Below are positions 61,862-64,000 of a stretch of 64,000 nucleotides of DNA, piece by piece. Origin of the DNA: Chitinophagaceae bacterium (GTDB taxonomy: Bacteria; Bacteroidota; Bacteroidia; Chitinophagales; Chitinophagaceae); assembly GCA_947447825.1 (NCBI GenBank), contig CANFLL010000001.1:162303-226302 (forward strand). Reading direction: 5' to 3'. The notes below the pieces were generated by a model. It was not told the origin of the DNA. It ran no database searches and was given only the letters and a program-made list of their open reading frames with translations. The stretch's first letter is position 1; each line of letters starts with the position of its first letter. The position numbers and the translations under genes were made by a program.

Positions 61862-63397
61862 ATGTCTTTAAAAGTATATAATTCGCTTAGCCGCAAAAAA
61901 GAAGAATTTAAAAGTATTACCGAAGGCCATGTGGGCATGTACGTCTGCGGGCCTACCGTTAGTGGCGAGAGTCATTTGGGGCATGCACGTCCTTACATTA
62001 CGTTCGATGTTATTCATCGTTATCTAAAACATCTTGGCAATAAGGTGCGCTATGTACGCAACATTACCGATGCGGGGCATTTTGAAGAAGAAGGGAGGGA
62101 AGCGGAGGATAAGATAGCCAAGAAAGCACTGCTAGAAAGGCTAGAACCAATGGAATTGGTGCAGAAATATACCAACCTTTTTCATTGGGCGATGAACGAG
62201 TTTAATACCATTCCGCCAAGCATTGAGCCCACCGCAACGGGGCATATTGTGGAGCAGATAGTGATGATAGAAAAGATTATTGCTGATGGATACGCTTATG
62301 TGGCCAATGGTTCTGTTTATTTTGATGTGGAGAAATATAATACTGATTTCAGCAAGATTGGGATGCCTTACGGAATACTGAGTGGGCGCAACCTAGATGA
62401 CCAAATGGATACCACTCGTGAACTGGATAACCAAGATGAGAAACGCAATAAAGCAGACTTTGCCCTTTGGAAGAATGCACCACCAGAGCACATTATGCGG
62501 TGGCCAAGCCCGTGGGGAGAAGGCTTTCCGGGATGGCACATAGAATGTAGTGCCATGAGCAATAAATACCTCGGCGACCAGTTTGATATTCATGGTGGCG
62601 GTATGGATTTGCAGTTTCCGCACCACGAATGCGAGATAGCTCAAAGTGCGGTGGTGAACCATAAAACGATGGCTAAATATTGGATTCACAACAATATGAT
62701 TACCATCAATGGGCGCAAGATGGGTAAGAGTTACAACAATGTGATTAAACTTAGCGAACTATTTACGGGTGACCATCCTTTATTGGAACAGCCATATCAT
62801 CCGATGACGATACGCTTTTTTATCCTTCAAAGTCATTACCGCAGCACTTTAGATTTTGGAAATGATGCACTGAAGGGATCTGAAAAGGCATTCAAGAGAT
62901 TGTGGGAAGCGTACACTGTCTTGCAAGGGCTAGGTTTACCGTTAGCAGATAATCGTCAACCGACTGCTATGGTGGACGGTGAACGGTCTACGGAAGACGA
63001 TTTAGATAAACAAGTTAACACTTTACTTGCCGAGTTTGATGAGTTTATGAATGATGACTTTAATACAGCTAAAGTGTTGGCAAATATGTTCGAAATTGTC
63101 CCCATTATTAATGGTATCAAGGATAAACATATTCCTGTTTCAGCATTAAAACCTGAAACTTTGGCTCTATTGAAAACCAAGATGAAGGTTTATGTAGAAG
63201 ATATTTTTGGTTTGAAGCATGAACAAGAAGGTGGCGATAAACTAGAAGGTGTACTGCAATTATTGATGACGCTTCGTAAGGATGCAAAAACCATGAAAGA
63301 CTTTGTTACGAGCGATAGAATTAGAAACGAATTGGCGGCAATTGGCGTTTTAATTAAAGATGAAAAAGATGGCGGAATGAGTTATAGCTTTCAATAA
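61862..63397 (+). CDS. cysS: Cysteinyl-tRNA synthetase
   Basis: 511 residues from ATG 61862 ([13 protein letters not shown]). An upstream ATG at 61766 would place the 37-bp repeat within the protein and is rejected. It charges tRNA-Cys. The class I HIGH motif is [13 protein letters not shown] and the KMSKS counterpart is [10 protein letters not shown]; zinc ligands include the Cys in MYVCGPTV, Cys in WHIECSAM and HHECEIAQS. Unusual: after the catalytic domain, a 7-bp-period tract (62950-62998) encodes an extra [15 protein letters not shown] linker. It follows a repeat-bearing leader. Confidence 0.96.
   Translation: MSLKVYNSLSRKKEEFKSITEGHVGMYVCGPTVSGESHLGHARPYITFDVIHRYLKHLGNKVRYVRNITDAGHFEEEGREAEDKIAKKALLERLEPMELVQKYTNLFHWAMNEFNTIPPSIEPTATGHIVEQIVMIEKIIADGYAYVANGSVYFDVEKYNTDFSKIGMPYGILSGRNLDDQMDTTRELDNQDEKRNKADFALWKNAPPEHIMRWPSPWGEGFPGWHIECSAMSNKYLGDQFDIHGGGMDLQFPHHECEIAQSAVVNHKTMAKYWIHNNMITINGRKMGKSYNNVIKLSELFTGDHPLLEQPYHPMTIRFFILQSHYRSTLDFGNDALKGSEKAFKRLWEAYTVLQGLGLPLADNRQPTAMVDGERSTEDDLDKQVNTLLAEFDEFMNDDFNTAKVLANMFEIVPIINGIKDKHIPVSALKPETLALLKTKMKVYVEDIFGLKHEQEGGDKLEGVLQLLMTLRKDAKTMKDFVTSDRIRNELAAIGVLIKDEKDGGMSYSFQ
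62950..62998 (+). repeat. Heptad repeat tract inside cysS
   Basis: GGTGGAC, GGTGAAC, GGTCTAC and GGAAGAC (62971-62998) follow the opposite-sense CGTCAACCGA unit at 62954-62963. It encodes a linker at about residues 363-379 and keeps the frame. Confidence 0.65.
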
Positions 63398-63486
63398 GTG
63401 TTGAACAAAAAATCGTTCAATTACTACTTTATCTACTGTTACAAATTAGTATTCTTTCACCCTTATTAGTACAAAAAACAAAAGTT

Positions 63487-63873
63487 ATGCAAAAGCAAAT
63501 AATAAATACACCAGATGCGCCAACACCTATTGGGCCTTACAGTCAGGCAGTGAAGGTGGGCGATTGGATTTTTTTGAGTGGGCAAATTCCCATTGATCCA
63601 GCTACAGGCCAGCTAAACATAAGTAGTATTGAAGCCGAAGCAAAACAAGTAATGGAAAATTTGAAAGCTGTATTAAAAGGGGCTAATGCCACTTTTGATA
63701 ATGTGGTTAAGACGAACATTTACTTGAGCGATATAGATTTCTTTGCAAAGGTTAATGAAGTGTATGGTTCTTATTTTACCAAGGACTTTCCTGCTAGAGA
63801 AACATTGGCAGTAAAGACATTGCCAAAAAATGTAAACGTGGAGATTAGTATGATTGCTATTGCGAGTAAGTAG
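63487..63873 (+). CDS. ridA: RidA family 2-iminobutanoate/2-iminopropanoate deaminase
   Basis: 128 residues, the typical RidA size. It hydrolyses reactive enamine/imine intermediates from PLP enzymes. Family motifs are PIGPYSQAVKVGDWIFLSGQIPIDPATG, EAEAKQVMENLKAVL, KTNIYLSDIDFFAKVNEVY and PARETLAVKTLPKNVNVEI, in blocks. The catalytic Arg in PAR is present, unlike the lipoprotein paralogue at 6532. It starts 90 bp after cysS. Confidence 0.95.
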   Translation: MQKQIINTPDAPTPIGPYSQAVKVGDWIFLSGQIPIDPATGQLNISSIEAEAKQVMENLKAVLKGANATFDNVVKTNIYLSDIDFFAKVNEVYGSYFTKDFPARETLAVKTLPKNVNVEISMIAIASK

Positions 63874-63972
63874 TAAATTGTAGGTAGTTCAAGGTAAAAT
63901 TGGGTTGCTATAAATTGAATTGTTCAATATAGATCAATGTCGTTAAGTTAAGGAATTTTTGATTGATTTTAT

Positions 63973-63980
63973 TACTTTTG
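63973..63980 (+). promoter_or_regulatory. Exact -7 box near the right edge
   Basis: TACTTTTG is an exact TAnnTTTG match and would drive a gene beyond the window. The TTTG at 63958 is too close to serve as a -33 box. Confidence 0.4.
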
Positions 63981-64000
63981 TGACTTGAAAAAAAGTTGTA

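Noticed and set aside
1..64000. tRNA or rRNA genes
   Set aside because: No T-loop GGTTCAAATC-like blocks in cloverleaf context or rRNA segments were recognised; a dedicated tRNA scan was not possible.

Overview
The window reads as a chromosomal segment of a Bacteroidota bacterium, most likely order Chitinophagales (Chitinophagaceae-like). The evidence is secreted proteins with type IX secretion (T9SS) type A tails and one type B gliding-associated tail, TAnnTTTG-type promoters, no clear Shine-Dalgarno sites, AT-rich DNA, a Kex2-like subtilase with a GEVED module, a heme A synthase and a class II ribonucleotide reductase. No phage, insertion sequence, CRISPR array, rRNA or tRNA gene was recognised.

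Layout. 1-6.4 kb: a glycan-degradation cluster with two tandem beta-helix T9SS proteins (the first cut by the window edge), a sulfatase and a DUF1961/YesU-like protein. 6.5-9.3 kb: a RidA-like lipoprotein and ribosomal protein S1. 9.5-20.4 kb: a T9SS subtilase, an AraC regulator with a Cys cluster, a small secreted protein and a giant PKD-repeat adhesin-like protein. 20.7-25.5 kb: a small orphan gene, a PfkB kinase and a PL17-type oligoalginate lyase. 26-29.3 kb: nrdJ. 29.6-38.4 kb: an FAD oxidoreductase, a GH3 beta-glucosidase, uxuA, pdxA, an aldose-1-epimerase-like protein and small proteins. 38.7-46.9 kb: a TPR protein, an Omp85/TamA-like outer-membrane protein, glnS, a tiny membrane protein, tilS and a deoxyhypusine-synthase-like enzyme. 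47-50 kb: a sparse region with a decayed reading frame, an orphan gene and a ModE-type DNA-binding protein. 50.4-59.5 kb: a TonB-dependent receptor, a glycosyltransferase, a SWIM/SNF2 helicase and ctaA. 60-64 kb: three small lipoproteins (one Bor-like), cysS and ridA.

Functionally the window mixes housekeeping genes (rpsA, nrdJ, glnS, tilS, cysS, pdxA, ctaA) with carbohydrate catabolism. The PL17 lyase, mannonate dehydratase, GH3, sulfatase and beta-helix proteins suggest growth on uronic-acid-rich or sulfated algal or plant polysaccharides. They lie in separate small units rather than one classical PUL, and no SusC/SusD pair is present.

The most unusual signal is non-coding. At least eight intergenic regions hold arrays of short repeats with a strict 21-bp period (41 bp in one, about 62 bp in part of another). 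Each array has its own palindromic core, and two core families recur at distant loci (C with G, E with H). A second class of 7-bp-period (heptad) arrays occurs in intergenic DNA, around a tiny membrane-protein gene as inverted flanks, and apparently in frame inside three essential genes (nrdJ, tilS, cysS). I know of no described system that accounts for this 21-bp architecture.
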